A stretch of 64,000 nt of DNA from Apium graveolens (GCF_009905375.1 NC_133652.1:22745339-22809338); one strand, 5' to 3'; numbered from the stretch's first letter, positions 1-15,220 are shown. The notes: generated by a model from the sequence alone, not told the origin. Numbers and translations: made by a program.

Positions 1-835
1 AGACCCGTGTCCCTTGAAGATATTCAGGATATAGATCCTTTTGTTTACAATAGTTGCAAGGACATATTGAATATGGATCCTGAAATGGTTGATCAAGATA
101 CTCTAGCTCTTACATTTAGTGTTGATGAAATAGATGAGTCAGGATCAAAGAGAGTTTTGGATCTTGTTCATGGTGGAGCCAATATTGCAGTGGATAGTAA
201 TAATAGAGGAAAATATGTTGATCTTCTAATTCAACATTGGTTTGTTAAATCCGTTGCGATACATGTTGATGAATTCATCAAGGGATTCAATGACATTATA
301 AGTTCCTCGGAAAAAGGGAAAGTATTTTTTAAATGGTTAGAATCAGAAGATCTTGACAAGATGTTGCATGGCAGTGAAAGACCTATTTCTGTTGAAGATT
401 GGAAGGATCATACTACTTATTATGGGTACAATGATACTGACAATCAGATTGTCTGGTTTTGGGAGGTAATTTAAAGTTCATTTTGTATCTTACTGTCAGT
501 TATTTGTAGAAAATTATCACAATGTTTATTGCTATTTTTTTACATTATACCGTGATTTGCAGATCGTCGAAAGAATGTCAGAGGAGCAAAGAAAGGAATT
601 GCTTTTCTTTTGGACATGAGTAAAGTATCTACCTGTTGAAGGTTTCAGGGCCCTGCCCCATCCCCATCAATTATCCATCCATAGGAGGAATGGTGTTAGC
701 TTCAACCTTCTTCCAGTTTCCCACACATGTCTTTACCAATTGTGTTTTCCACCTTATTCATCATCACAAGTAATGGAGGATCGTATAATTACTATTACTA
801 AGGAACATATTGCCCGCAGTTTTGGTACATATTGA
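1..835 (+). pseudogene. UPL5: UPL5-like HECT E3 ubiquitin ligase, 3' end, interrupted by a stop codon
   Basis: HECT ligases accept ubiquitin on a catalytic cysteine and pass it to a substrate. Exon sequence is open from the window edge to 465, a GT donor lies at 466-467, an AG acceptor at 561-562, and the next exon runs 563-835. The first exon encodes LEDIQDIDPFVYNSCKDI and later KYVDLLIQHWF, which I recognise as the HECT domain of plant UPL5. The second exon carries the C-lobe signature LPVSHTCLYQLCFPPY with the catalytic Cys, and ends SFGTY-stop. An in-frame TGA at 617-619, just after LLFFWT, cuts the protein before the catalytic Cys; the frame stays open downstream to 833-835. The rest of the gene lies left of the window. 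I read it as a recent pseudogene or null allele; a sequencing error at one base is the alternative. Confidence 0.85.
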
Positions 836-1273
836 AATAAACTATGAATGCGATCAAGGCTAAATGTAGCACATATGAAGTTGTTGAAGCAGCCTTATGA
901 ACTAAAGGCAAGTTTCAAATGCCTTTGCCCATGTTTGTGACTTTCTCGTATCTGTTGAGCCTGTTGCCCTTTACTTGATGATGGACAAGAAATTTAGTTT
1001 GTCTGATTGTAGTCCTGTTGTGAACTTGACATTTCCTATACTTGTATCATTGATGGAAACTACACATAACAAAGTGCATTCTCCGGTTCTAAGATTTCTA
1101 AGTGCCAAGTTATATGTCATATACAGAAATGGTCAAATAGCTTTGTTATATACTTCCTACTCTTTAAGTATAGGCTCTGTATAGTTGCAAAGAATGAAAT
1201 CAGGAGGAAAAGGATCAGAAATCAGAACTATATATATTACCTATGCATCTTTTTAATTATTTTTAATTATTAC
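836..1273. other. Spacer downstream of the HECT remnant, no gene seen
   Basis: This stretch probably includes the old 3' untranslated region of the ligase. A 69-codon open frame at 975-1184 has no recognisable motif and no gene-like context, so I treat it as chance. The copia element starts directly after it. Confidence 0.5.
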
Positions 1274-1278
1274 TTTCT
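1274..1278. repeat. Target-site duplication of copia A, left copy (TTTCT)
   Basis: It is identical to 7570-7574 on the other side of the element and is the 5-bp length expected of copia integration. Confidence 0.93.
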
Positions 1279-1516
1279 TGTTATATATTTGAATGACTTT
1301 TAACCTTACAACTTACCCCAATAATTCTCACACCCTTTGGCTTTTCATTTTACACCATTTGGCTTTTCATGCTACTTGTAACCTATAAACTCTAGCCCTA
1401 TATAAACCATTGTAAGATATGTGATTGATATATGAAATGAAAATCTTCTCTATTCTCTTAGTAATTTTGTTCTTGTAATGCTCTCTATATAATATATTCT
1501 ATATTAGTTTGTAACA
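1279..1516 (+). repeat. 5' LTR of copia A
   Basis: It begins TGTTATATATTTG and ends TTTGTAACA. A TATA-like CTATATAAA lies near 1399-1407 and probably drives element transcription. Four substitutions separate it from the 3' LTR. Confidence 0.95.
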
Positions 1517-1536
1517 CGTTATCAGCACGAAAGCTA
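1517..1536 (+). other. Presumed primer-binding site of copia A
   Basis: CGTTATCAGCACGAAAGC follows the 5' LTR directly, where the tRNA primer pairs. It shares the TATCAG core with the iMet-type site (TGGTATCAGAGC) of the other two elements here but differs afterwards; the exact primer tRNA is not determined. Confidence 0.6.
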
Positions 1537-2390
1537 ATAAGATCTGTGGGTGCACCAGAAGGAGAAGTTGGTTTACGAGTTTACACGAGTTTCTTGTCAA
1601 CACAAGTACTAGTACTAGCTGGGTGATCATTACTTCCTGTCTCTACAAAAGGTATGCCCATGTTTTAATTGTTAAATGAATATATTACCGCAGGCATGAT
1701 TGCATGTTAGTAAAACTAGATCCATAACATGCTAGTCTATTCTTTTAGTTCATATTTGTCATGTTCACGTATTACACTTTGCGGGTGGTTAAATATATAA
1801 GTGGATGCCTGTATAATATTCTGTACTAATCATTTATGCTAATTGCTTGACCTGATTTTCATGTCTGCTTAGTTGAACATTTACTTAAGTAAAATTAAAA
1901 TCACTTCACTTGTTTTTCTGCTTCATGAATTATTTGTATTAGTTCTTATGTTATCCCTTGCAAATTACTTAAGTGGCTTGATATTTTTATGCTATAAAAA
2001 CTAAAAGCTAAAAGCTAGGCTATGCCTTGTCTCCTGCAGCTTTTATAATCTATTTCCGTGACTAAGAGTTGATGTAGCAGTAATTTATATTTGTTTTACT
2101 TGTGCATGCGTGTTAATAATTGTCATGTTAACTAAGATGGGTTGTTATCAATGAATAGCATATATTTTAGTCTCTGAGACTTAACTAAAATCATGTTCTA
2201 TTAAACTTGTTGATTAAATGCATCATTATGTGTAATATATTATATTTGTTTAAGTGAGTATATTTGATAAGTGATAATCTGTTTCTTTCGCAAATTATTT
2301 GTTATCTTGTCATAAAAAATTATCGCATTGCATTATATTTATGTGCATAAACATTGATGTTGATTCGAGTTTTGTTTATTTTTAGTGAAA

Positions 2391-3485
2391 ATGTCGAATC
2401 TTACGAAACTTGAGTTTAACGCACTTGATGTCACCGGCAAAAATTATTTGACATGGATTCTTGATGCTGAAATCCATCTTAGTGCAATGGGTCTCGGTGA
2501 CACCATAAAAGAGGGAAATAAGACCTCTGAACAAGACAAGGCAAAGGCCATGATATTTCTTCGCCATCACCTTGATGAAGGCTTGAAAACTGAATATCTG
2601 ACTATTAAAGATCCATCAACTCTTTGGAAAGATATTAAAGAAAAATATGATCACCAGAAAATGGTGATACTTCCTAAAACTCGCTATGATTGGCTACACT
2701 TGCGATTGCAAGATTATAAAAGTGTGAGCGAGTATAACTCTGCCATGTTCAAAATTACATCTCAATTGAAATTATGTGGCGAGAATATCACCGATAAAGA
2801 TATGTTGGAGAAAACATATTCCACTTTCCATGCCAATAATATGCTCTTGCAACAACAATATCGTGAACGTGGATTCACGAAATATTCTGAGCTTATTTCT
2901 GTGTTGCTTCTTGCTGAACAAAATAATGAACTTTTGCTGAAAAATCATCAAGCACGTCCCACTGGCTCAACACCATTCCCTGAAGTGAATGCGGTGACTA
3001 ATAATGAATATAGAGATAATAAATCATTTGGACGTGGACGTGGGCATGGATATGGACGTGGACGTGGGCGTGCCCGTGGTCATGGATTTTGGCGTGGTCG
3101 AGGCCGAAATCAACAAAATCGCCCCCACTTTAAAAGGAAGCCTTACTATCAAAAACAGAAAACAAATGAGGAGAAACCCGAGGGAAGTACGATGGTTAAA
3201 AAGGGTGAAAGTACTTGTAGCCGTTGTGGAATGAAAGGTCATTGGAGAAGTACATGTCGTACCTCCAAGCACTTTGCTGACCTATATCAAGCATCTTTGA
3301 AAAATGTTGAAACTAATTTCACCGAACAGAATGATCCTTTGGGGATTGCTCATCTTGAAGCACATCTTGGAAGTGATGGCCAAGTTGATCCTTCGGCCTT
3401 TACTCACATGGAAGTTGGTGATTTCTTTGAAGATGTCGATGTGAATATGCCTAAATTTGGTGGTGATGAGCCTAAGAATAATTAA
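2391..3485 (+). CDS. gag: Gag protein of copia A
   Basis: This 364-residue ORF encodes the capsid protein that packages element RNA. It opens MSNLTKLEFNALDVTG, a common start of plant copia gag. A Gly/Arg-rich RNA-binding stretch lies at about residues 215-245. A CCHC zinc knuckle, CSRCGMKGHWRSTC, is at about residues 276-289. The ATG at 2391 is chosen because the frame upstream (from 2385) offers only a GTG. A TAA at 3483-3485 ends it, and pol begins 172 nt later in another frame, so gag and pol are separate ORFs. The gap could be an intron-like or translational control region. No defect is seen in gag. Confidence 0.9.
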   Translation: MSNLTKLEFNALDVTGKNYLTWILDAEIHLSAMGLGDTIKEGNKTSEQDKAKAMIFLRHHLDEGLKTEYLTIKDPSTLWKDIKEKYDHQKMVILPKTRYDWLHLRLQDYKSVSEYNSAMFKITSQLKLCGENITDKDMLEKTYSTFHANNMLLQQQYRERGFTKYSELISVLLLAEQNNELLLKNHQARPTGSTPFPEVNAVTNNEYRDNKSFGRGRGHGYGRGRGRARGHGFWRGRGRNQQNRPHFKRKPYYQKQKTNEEKPEGSTMVKKGESTCSRCGMKGHWRSTCRTSKHFADLYQASLKNVETNFTEQNDPLGIAHLEAHLGSDGQVDPSAFTHMEVGDFFEDVDVNMPKFGGDEPKNN

Positions 3486-3657
3486 GAAAGGCCTTACTTG
3501 CTTGTTGAACGTTTTCCTTATTTATTTTGGATTGTTAGTACTTAATTTTTGAACTATGATAATCATCCTTATCAGTTGCTTATGTAATTTTCTTTAATGA
3601 AGTACTTGAGATGTTTTACCTCTACTTCTAATTTTATTTTATTTTTCGTGAAGAAAT

Positions 3658-6600
3658 ATGGCCAGCAACCTCTCATCATGTGCTATAAAAGATGAGGAAT
3701 CTTTTTGTTTGGCAGATAGTGCAACCACACATACAATTTTAAAAGATCAAAAATATTTTTCGCATCTAACATTAGCCAAAGCTAATGTAAATACAATATC
3801 GGGTGCATCAAATATAATTGAAGGCTCCGGAAGAGCAAGTATAGTGCTACCTAATGGTACATGTTTGTTGATTGAAAATGCACTATTCTCCACCCGATCA
3901 AAAAGAAATCTTTTGAGTTTTAAAGATATACGCCACAATGGCTATCATATTGAGACAACAAATGAACTTGAAAGTGAATATTTGTGTATCACGACTACTA
4001 TCTCAGGGAGGAAACATGTGATAGAAAAACTCCCATCATATAATTCTGGATTATATTATACTTTCATAAATCCAGTTGAGTCACACATGACTATTAATAC
4101 AAGATCTGTTGACCCGACAAATTTTATTATATGGCATGATCGTTTAGGCCATCCGGGTTCAACAATGATGCGAAGAATTATTGAAAATTCAAATGGACAT
4201 CCACTCAAAAACAAAATTGTTCCATTGTCCAAAGATTTTTCATGTGTTGCTTGTTTTGAAGGAAAATTGATAACAAAACCATCCCTTGTGAAAGTTGCAA
4301 TCGAATGCCCAAAATTTTTGGAGCGAATTCAAGGAGATATATGTGGACCAATTACCCCATCTACTGGGCCATTTCAGTACTTTATGGTACTCATTGATGC
4401 ATCAACAAGATGGTCACATGTTAGTTTATTGTCCACTCGTAATGTTGCTTTTGCACGACTCCTTGCTCAAATAATTCGATTACGAGCACAATTTCCTGAT
4501 TATAATATAAAGAAAATACGATTGGACAATGCAGGAGAATTTACATCCCAATCTTTTAAAGATTATTGTATGTCTATTGGGATTGAAGTGGAGCATTCTG
4601 TTGCCCACACACACACTCAAAATGGTCTTGCCGAGTCTTTCATTAAAAGGCTACAACTAATTGCGAGACCATTACTTATGAGAACAAATTTACCAACTAC
4701 TGCCTGGGGACATGCAATATTACATGCGGCTTCTTTAGTTCGGTTAAGACCGACTTCTTATCATAAATATTCCCCACTGCAACTGGTAAATGGTCAAGAA
4801 CCAAAATCTCTCACTTGAAAATTTTTGGGTGTGCTGTTTATGTTCCAATATCCCCTCCCCAACGAACAAAAATGGGACCCCAAAGAAGATTAGGGGTATA
4901 TATTGGATTTGATTCTCCCTCAATTATTAAATATTTGGAGCCCAAGACTGGTGATTTATTCACGGCAAGATTTGCCGATTGTCAATTTGATGAGATAATT
5001 TTTCCTGCATTAGGGGGAGATAAGACAAAATTTGAAAAAGAAAAGCAAGAAATTTTGTGGAATGCAGTGTCCCTGTCTCATTATGATCCTCGTACAAATC
5101 AATGTGAACTTGAAGTTCAAAAGATTATCCACCTACAAGAAGTCGCAAATAGATTGCCTGATGCATTTACTGATGTCAAAAATGTGACAAAGTCACATAT
5201 ACCAGCTGTTAATGTTCCTTGTAAGATTAAACTTCCTGAAGAAGATAATAAAATCATGCTAGCAAATGAGTCTAAAGCACGCCAGAAGCGTGGAAGACCT
5301 ATTGGATCCAAGGATAAAACTCCAAGAAAAACAAGGAGACTTGATAATAAAGCTGGAACATCAAATGACATCGTAGAATTGATGATCACTGAAGAAACGT
5401 CTTCCAAAGATGATCAAACACCTGAAATTGTTGACAATGAAGAGATCTCGATAAATTATGTCATTTCAGGAAAGAGGTGGAATAGAAAAGAAATTGTCAT
5501 GGATGATATATTTTCATATGCAGCTGCACTTGACATTTCTGAGGAAATCGAGGATCATGAACCTAGATCGATCTATGAATGTAAAAGAAGAAATGATTGG
5601 CCAAAATGGAAAGAAGCTATTGAAGCTGAACTGAAATCACTTGAAAAATGCCAAGTTTTTGGACCTATTGTCCAAACACCTGCAGGTATAAAACCCGTCG
5701 GATATAGATGGGTATTTGTGCGTAAAAGAAATGAGAAAAATGAAATTGTGAGATACAAGGCACGCCTTGTTGCTCAAGGTTTCTCACAAAGACCGGGAAT
5801 TGATTACGAAGAAACTTATTCCCCGGTAATGGATGCAACAACATTCAGATTTTTAATAAGTTTATCAATTCTAGAAGGGCTCCGAATGAATTTAATGGAT
5901 GTTGTAACTGCCTACTTGTATGGATCACTCGATAGTGACATTTACATGAAAATCCCTGATGGGTTAAAAATGCCTGAAGCATATAGTTCAAGACCCCGAG
6001 AGATTTACTCAATTAAATTACAGAGATCATTATACGGATTGAAACAGTCGGGTCGTATGTGGTACAATCGTCTCAGTGAATATCTTTTGAAAGATGGATA
6101 TACCAATAATGTAATATGTCCATGTGTTTTTATTAAAAGGACAAAATTGGGGTTTACTATCATTGCAGTATATGTTGATGATTTAAACATCATTGGAACC
6201 CCAGATGAACTTAATGAGACGATTGAATATTTGAAAAAGGAGTTTGAAATGAAGGACTTGGGTAAAACAAAACTCTGCCTTGGTTTTCAAGTTGAACATT
6301 TATCTACTGGAATCTTTGTCCACCAGTCTTCGTATATTGAAAAGATTCTTAAACGGTTTATTATGGATAAGGCATATCCTGTGAGTACACCCATGGTTGT
6401 ACGATCATTAGAAAAGAATAAGGATCCATTCCGCCCAAGAGAAAAGGGAGAAGAACTTCTTGGTCCTGAAGTACCATATCTTAGTGCCATTGGTGCACTA
6501 ATGTATCTTGCCAATTGTACACGTCCTGATATTGCATTTTCTGTCAACCTTTTTGCAAGACATAGTTCTGCTCCAACTCGAAGACATTGGACTGGTGTGA

Positions 6601-7172
6601 AACAAATATTTAGATATCTTCGAGGAACAATGGATATGGGTTTATTTTATTCTAAAGACTCAAAAGTGGAATTAGTTGGCTATGCAGATGCAGGATATCG
6701 GTCTGATCCACACAAAGGAAGATCACAAACAGGTTATGTATTCACATATGGTGATACCGCAATATCTTGGCGGTCTACAAAGCAGACTCTTGCAGCAACT
6801 TCTTCGAATCATGCTGAGTTATTGGCGCTACATGAATCTAGTCGAGAATGTGTTTGGCTAAGGTCTTTGGTCCATCATATTCGAGAATCATGCGGTCTGT
6901 TAGTCAATAAAGGAAGCCCTACTATTTTATTTGAAGATAATGAAGTATGCATAACTCAGACTCGAGAAGGTTACATTAAAGGTGATAGGACAAAGCACAT
7001 CGATCCAAAGTTCTTCTTTACCCATGAACTTCAACAAAGGGGGGAAATTGATGTTTGTCAGATTCGATCATGTGAAAATCCAGCAGACTTGTTCACAAAA
7101 GCACTTCCTACATCTTCCTTCGAGAAGCTGGTACACAAGATTGGGATGCGTAAATTTCGAGATCTATGCTGA
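3658..7172 (+). pseudogene. pol: Pol polyprotein of copia A (PR-INT-RT-RH), frameshifted
   Basis: The first part (3658-4818) carries the protease site as ADSATTHT, with DSA in place of the usual DSG/DTG, then the integrase HHCC region (H in WHDRLGHPG, C in CVACFEGK) and the D, D, E residues in GDICGP, RLDNAGEF and NGLAESF. The second part (4815-7172) holds the reverse transcriptase with Y-V-D-D codons at 6171-6182, RNase H (YADAGYRSD, IDPKFFFTHEL) and a normal C-terminus. The two parts are in different frames and meet around 4803-4815, where the first hits TGA; a one-base indel explains this. Everything else is open, so the damage looks recent. Confidence 0.92.
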
Positions 7173-7331
7173 TTTTCATAGTCGTGTTAAAATGAGGGGG
7201 AGATATAATGCACTCTTTATTACACGTGTAACACATGTACTCTTTTTCCTTCACTAGGGTTTTTCCCACAGGGTTTTTCCTAGTAAGGTTTTAATGAGGC
7301 ATGTTGTTTATACGAGTCATTCAAGGGGGAG

Positions 7332-7569
7332 TGTTATATATTTGAATGACTTTTAACCTTACAACTTACCCCAATAATTCTCACACCCTTTGGCTTTTCA
7401 TTTTACACCCTTTGGCTTTTCATGCTACTTGTAACCTACAAACTCTAGCCCTATATAAACCATTGTAAGATATGTGATTGATATATAAAATGAAAATCTT
7501 CTCTATTCTTTTAGTAATTTTGTTCTTGTAATGCTCTCTATATAATATATTCTATATTAGTTTGTAACA
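7332..7569 (+). repeat. 3' LTR of copia A
   Basis: It is 238 bp, the same length as the 5' LTR with four substitutions. A polypurine tract precedes it and target duplication TTTCT follows at 7570-7574. Confidence 0.95.
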
Positions 7570-7729
7570 TTTCTCCATTAACTTACTAATAATAATTTTA
7601 ACTATAGCTTAAAGCCCTTTATTTAAGGGTGAATATTTAATTCTCTTCAAACTCAATATCTTCACAGAAAATGGCACTTTTTAATTTGTTTTTCGAACTA
7701 TTTGAGTGTAAGAGCATAAGGCCCTTTCT

Positions 7730-7849
7730 TTATGAGAGACTACCAGACACAAGAATATGCATATCCACCATCAGAATCTTAAGCAGCTCCCTTCTCCAAT
7801 CTCCATAGTAGTAGGTACATTTGTTGATTAGTTTCCTTGTCCAAAGATG
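7730..7849 (-). CDS. Possible terminal exon of an unrecognised minus-strand gene
   Basis: Read on the minus strand, a good 3' splice site (GTATGTTGCAG) at 7850 is followed by 39 open codons beginning HLWTRKLINKC and containing YYYGDWRRELLKILMVD, then TAA at 7732-7730. Composition is protein-like, but I do not recognise the family and found no matching upstream exon. A TATA/G-box pair on the same strand about 250 bp upstream would fit a small gene. A gene fragment carried by a transposon is equally possible. Confidence 0.3.
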   Translation of the reverse strand, partial: HLWTRKLINKCTYYYGDWRRELLKILMVDMHILVSGSLS

Positions 7850-8090
7850 CTGCAACATACAGAAATCAGTTTTTTAATTCATCAAAGAAACAAGTAAAAA
7901 TGCAATATAATATAGCATGCAAAAGGTTACTGTAGACGCTTCTGTTTTTTATATACACATAATTCCACACTTAGGTCTCCGCCCTAACGTTGCCAACATA
8001 ACAATTACTGGCTTGCACTCTCAATCTCAACCTTCGAATAACAAATTTGCATCCAAAGTGCCGGTAAACACTAAACAGGAAGAATCGGGT

Positions 8091-8115
8091 CTTATATACT
8101 TCCTCTGGACACGTG
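8091..8115 (-). promoter_or_regulatory. Possible minus-strand promoter: G-box plus TATA box
   Basis: On the minus strand a GCCACGTGTCC G-box/ABRE-type element (core 8110-8115) stands about 12 nt upstream of TATATAAG (8091-8098). It would serve a transcript running towards the possible exon ending at 7730. G-boxes bind bZIP and bHLH factors. No transcript evidence is available. Confidence 0.3.
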
Positions 8116-10091
8116 GCACTTCTCTAAAAGTTGAGCTGGGGTTTGTGTATAAATATTAAAAATAAATGGACAATAAATTTCTCTCTAATTAATTTTTAAA
8201 TGTATGTGTACATATTATATCCGCATATATATAATTATATCCCTGTTATATTATATTCAAGCGTAAATGTGTTTTTATCCAAAATTTTGTTTATATATCA
8301 TCAAAATAATATCCTGATATTTTTAAAAATAAATAATCAAAATTATATCTTATTGAAAATAAGGCCTTTAAAATCAGTTGAAAAAATTCTCAATCCAAAA
8401 TTGATTATTTCTCTGCTATTCAAATATCAAAATACGAAATATCCTAATACAATTTTAGATAGAATATGATCAGAATCTCAACTAATCGTAAAGTTTTTCA
8501 AAATCGTTATTTTAATCTGGTAACTAACAAACATCTGTTAAAACCTCTAATTTGGTTCAATTCTCTCATTTTAAAAAAAGAAAAAGAAAAATCAACTTCC
8601 AAATACAGTCGTTGATTCTTAAGATATACTTTTCAAATCCAAAATTATAGTAGTCATTTATGCATCATAGCCATTTAGAAATTTTTAGTAATATACTTCA
8701 CTTGAAGCTTCTGCAAATGTGACTTGAATTTGGAAGGTCACCCATCAAATTTATAACTACTACACCATCTATGCTATATTATAAAACATGAAACATTAAA
8801 AAATTGCTTATCAGTCGTCACGGTACATAATGACTTTACTTAATTACTCTTCCTAATTAATCAAAATGCAGGAAAAATAAACAAGTACCGAAGAATTAGT
8901 CAACACATTGGTGCCCGTTTTGGCACTAAACTACTAACTGGAGGAAACCAAGAGAGACGGCCAAAACACTTCCCGGACACACCCTATCTCTGAACAACAA
9001 TCCTCTGACAATACCAAAAAGCCCAAAAAAAACACGACCATATCGAAGCAGCACAAAACCTATGCAAAACAGATAACGCGAAGGCCGGAAGACCAGGCCT
9101 TGGCCGGAAGACCAGGCCTTGGCCAGCTCAGAGAAGACATTTCAAATTCGGTCCCAACTCCCAACCGTTGTAATTAACAAAAAAAAAATTACTAATCGAT
9201 AGTATAAGATAGCCAGCCACCAGTTGGGAATAAACAAACTGATGTATCCATACTCCCATATTGCAACTATTTATGATAAACTGATGTATTGCTAAAGGAA
9301 AAAAAAAACCCAAAAGCCATACAAACTAGTAAGCAAATTTAAATCAAATTCCAACTTTAGCAAATGCATGCTACTATAATTTAACAAAGACAATTCACAA
9401 GTACATTGCATTAAGTTTACATACTCTTGAAAGCAAAAACTAAATCACAGATAATCAGAAATCTAACATGAACAAACATTCCCCTTTCAAAATCTGAGTT
9501 CGGCCTGGAGAGTGGGAAGAAAACTTGGAAGTGCGGTGATATTAATGTTCTAATGTGTTTCTCAGTTAGTATGTATGTGTAATTTTATATTTCAACTGTT
9601 CCAAAATTAATTTGATAACACCTTCAGTTTCTTGTAAATGAATATTATCTGAAGTCCTGCTACATGTATATTGTAAATGCAATGATATTAGATTATTAAC
9701 GACTAATTACCATTTAAAAAAAAAAAAGGAATACGACATATCCAAGTCACTCCAAAACAAAACCAACACACGAAATTTTTCAAAATTGTGACACAATTTT
9801 TTCAAAGTTACACATCGATAAAAGGTTACATTACAAATCTCAAAACCTAAATTTTTCTTACCAAAGAACTTTACTTCAGTCATTCCTTACTCACTTTTTA
9901 AGAGAAAAAATATTGAATTTGAGATACCCGAGTATTGGCTAGACAATAAAGACTGAAGTATCGTGCTTACTTCTTCATACTTGAGTAAATCCACAACGTA
10001 TACTGCACTTCCTCCACCACAAGCAGAGTTGCAAAAATTCAGCATTGAGCTCTCGCTGTCAAATTTGATCAACTGCCTTCACTATAAACCT
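8116..10091. other. Intergenic stretch without a recognised gene
   Basis: Very AT-rich. At 8768 lies TCTATGCTATATTATAAAAC, which resembles the 5' end of the Helitrons at 14203 and 15221, but no matching 3' hairpin end was found. At about 9082-9122 a unit of about 20 bp (GGCCGGAAGACCAGGCCTT) is repeated in tandem. The part next to 10092 is probably the 3' UTR of the RPA43-like gene. Short open frames here (9128-9313, 9887-10072) show no domain. Confidence 0.5.
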
Positions 10092-13927
<3,836 letters not shown>

Positions 13928-13998
13928 TTTTGAATTAGCTCTGGCCCCTATTCTACACTGCAAAAATAAAAAATTGGGTCTTTCATAAACCCTGGAAC

Positions 13999-14105
13999 AA
14001 ACCCTAATTTCAAGAATTGAAGTGAACGGGTTGATTGATATTTAGAGTATGTATGTGGTTTTAAGTGGGCTGGATTAGTATTTGGTTTTCGTATCATACT
14101 GGGCC
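13999..14105 (-). promoter_or_regulatory. Telo-box and site II elements upstream of the RPA43-like gene
   Basis: A telo-box AAACCCTAA lies at 13999-14007, with TGGGCT at 14066-14071 and TGGGCC at 14100-14105 (site II type, TGGGCY). In plants, telo-box plus site II is the usual signature of promoters for ribosomal protein and ribosome-biogenesis genes, and TCP factors bind site II. They lie 70-180 bp upstream of the ATG at 13927, which fits an RNA polymerase I subunit. Confidence 0.6.
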
Positions 14106-14385
14106 GTCCAATAATATATCCAAGTTTCTTGTCCTACCAATTCCTGTTTATATATTTTTCTTAGGACATTCCGTACAATAACATGCATGCATGTGTTTGG
14201 TATCTATACTATTATAATCCAAACATAATTTCGTTTGGTCGGTTGGTTACCACCTTCCTAATAAAAAATATGTTAACACCTTCCAAAAAAAGTTTAAATA
14301 AATATTATTTAATCAAAATTAACAAATCATGTATCTCATATAACTACAAACTCTATGAATTATAATTCAGCTTGATATCTAAAAG

Positions 14386-15133
14386 GGGTTTTATATCAAG
14401 TCAGCCACCCTATTCGTCAAAATATCTCACTTAGACCACCATTTCCCACGGCGACTCATTTAAACCATTAAAAAACTAATATATATCACGCCGTTATCCT
14501 TTTCTAAAAAAATTAACAGAAAATGTTAATTTTTTAAAATTTCTGTTAGTTCAAGCAGAAATAGTCAGAAGTGGTGAGCTGGTAGTCCACGTATGTTCCA
14601 CATTGGACTAGCTATCAAGTGACACAACACAAGTGAAAGAAACCCTAATAAATTAAACAAATAACCCAAATAAACAAATAAACTGACATATTGGCGGGTT
14701 AATTTGGGACTAAACAAAAACCCTAAACAGCGTGTTCATTCAATCATCACTATCAACCATCATCCAATCGTCAATCGTATCTATCTTCAACAAAATCTGG
14801 ACACCAATTATCACTCTTTAACATCTTTCGATAAGGTAATCATTTACCTTGCTTTTACCACAACTCCAGAAACGTCTTCCTGGATTTTTAGAAGTCCATA
14901 CTGTGTTTGTATGTCTGCTATATATACAGGGGTCAAAGTGAAGTCAGTCAAGCTAATCGTTGCTTATTCAACGCCATGTCAGCTGACACATCAGCATCAC
15001 CGTTAACTTTTTTTTATTAATATAACGGCATGATATATATTAATTTTTTAATGGTTTAAATGAGTCGCCGTGGGAAATGGTGGTCTAAGTGAGATATTTT
15101 GACGAATCGGGTGGCCGATTTGATATAAAACCC
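14386..15133. mobile_element. Mutator-type MITE (748 bp) with long terminal inverted repeats
   Basis: The two ends are inverted copies of about 110 bp with few mismatches; both start GGGTTTTATATCAA read inward. The target duplication is 10 bp, TATCTAAAAG (14376-14385) and TATCTAAGAG (15134-15143), one base different. Long TIRs with 9-10 bp duplications are typical of MULEs. The tandem partner copy shows the empty site at 16165-16174. The 100-codon open frame inside (14704-15006) has no recognisable domain. Confidence 0.88.
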
Positions 15134-15220
15134 TATCTAAGAGCACTCAACTTATTTCTTAGTAGGAAATCAAACACTTCCAAAATTAATTTTATTAATT
15201 CAAATTATAATATAATAAAA

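Larger units (their letters stand above)
1279..7569 (+). mobile_element. Complete Ty1/copia LTR retrotransposon A
   Basis: Two 238-bp LTRs with TG...CA ends enclose gag and pol. The 5-bp target duplication TTTCT is present at 1274-1278 and 7570-7574. The order protease, integrase, reverse transcriptase, RNase H is that of Ty1/copia. The LTRs differ at 4 of 238 positions (about 1.7%), so insertion is fairly recent. A purine-rich tract (AAGGGGGAG) abuts the 3' LTR at 7323-7331. Gag is intact, but pol is broken by one frameshift near 4803-4815, so this copy cannot make a full polyprotein. Lineage not assigned. Confidence 0.96.

Noticed and set aside
3004..3272. Alternative frames across the Gly/Arg-rich part of copia A gag
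   Set aside because: They are low-complexity shadows of the gag repeat codons.
8768..9330. A further complete Helitron starting at 8768
   Set aside because: The 5' end resembles the family, but the only downstream CTAGT (near 9327) lacks a hairpin before it.
9887..10072. A 61-codon minus-strand frame as an extra exon of the RPA43-like gene
   Set aside because: Exon 6 ends at a proper stop (10094-10092) in phase, so this frame lies in the 3' UTR.
14704..15006. A 100-codon open frame inside the Mutator-type MITE
   Set aside because: No domain, and it runs into the terminal inverted repeat; non-autonomous elements often have chance frames.
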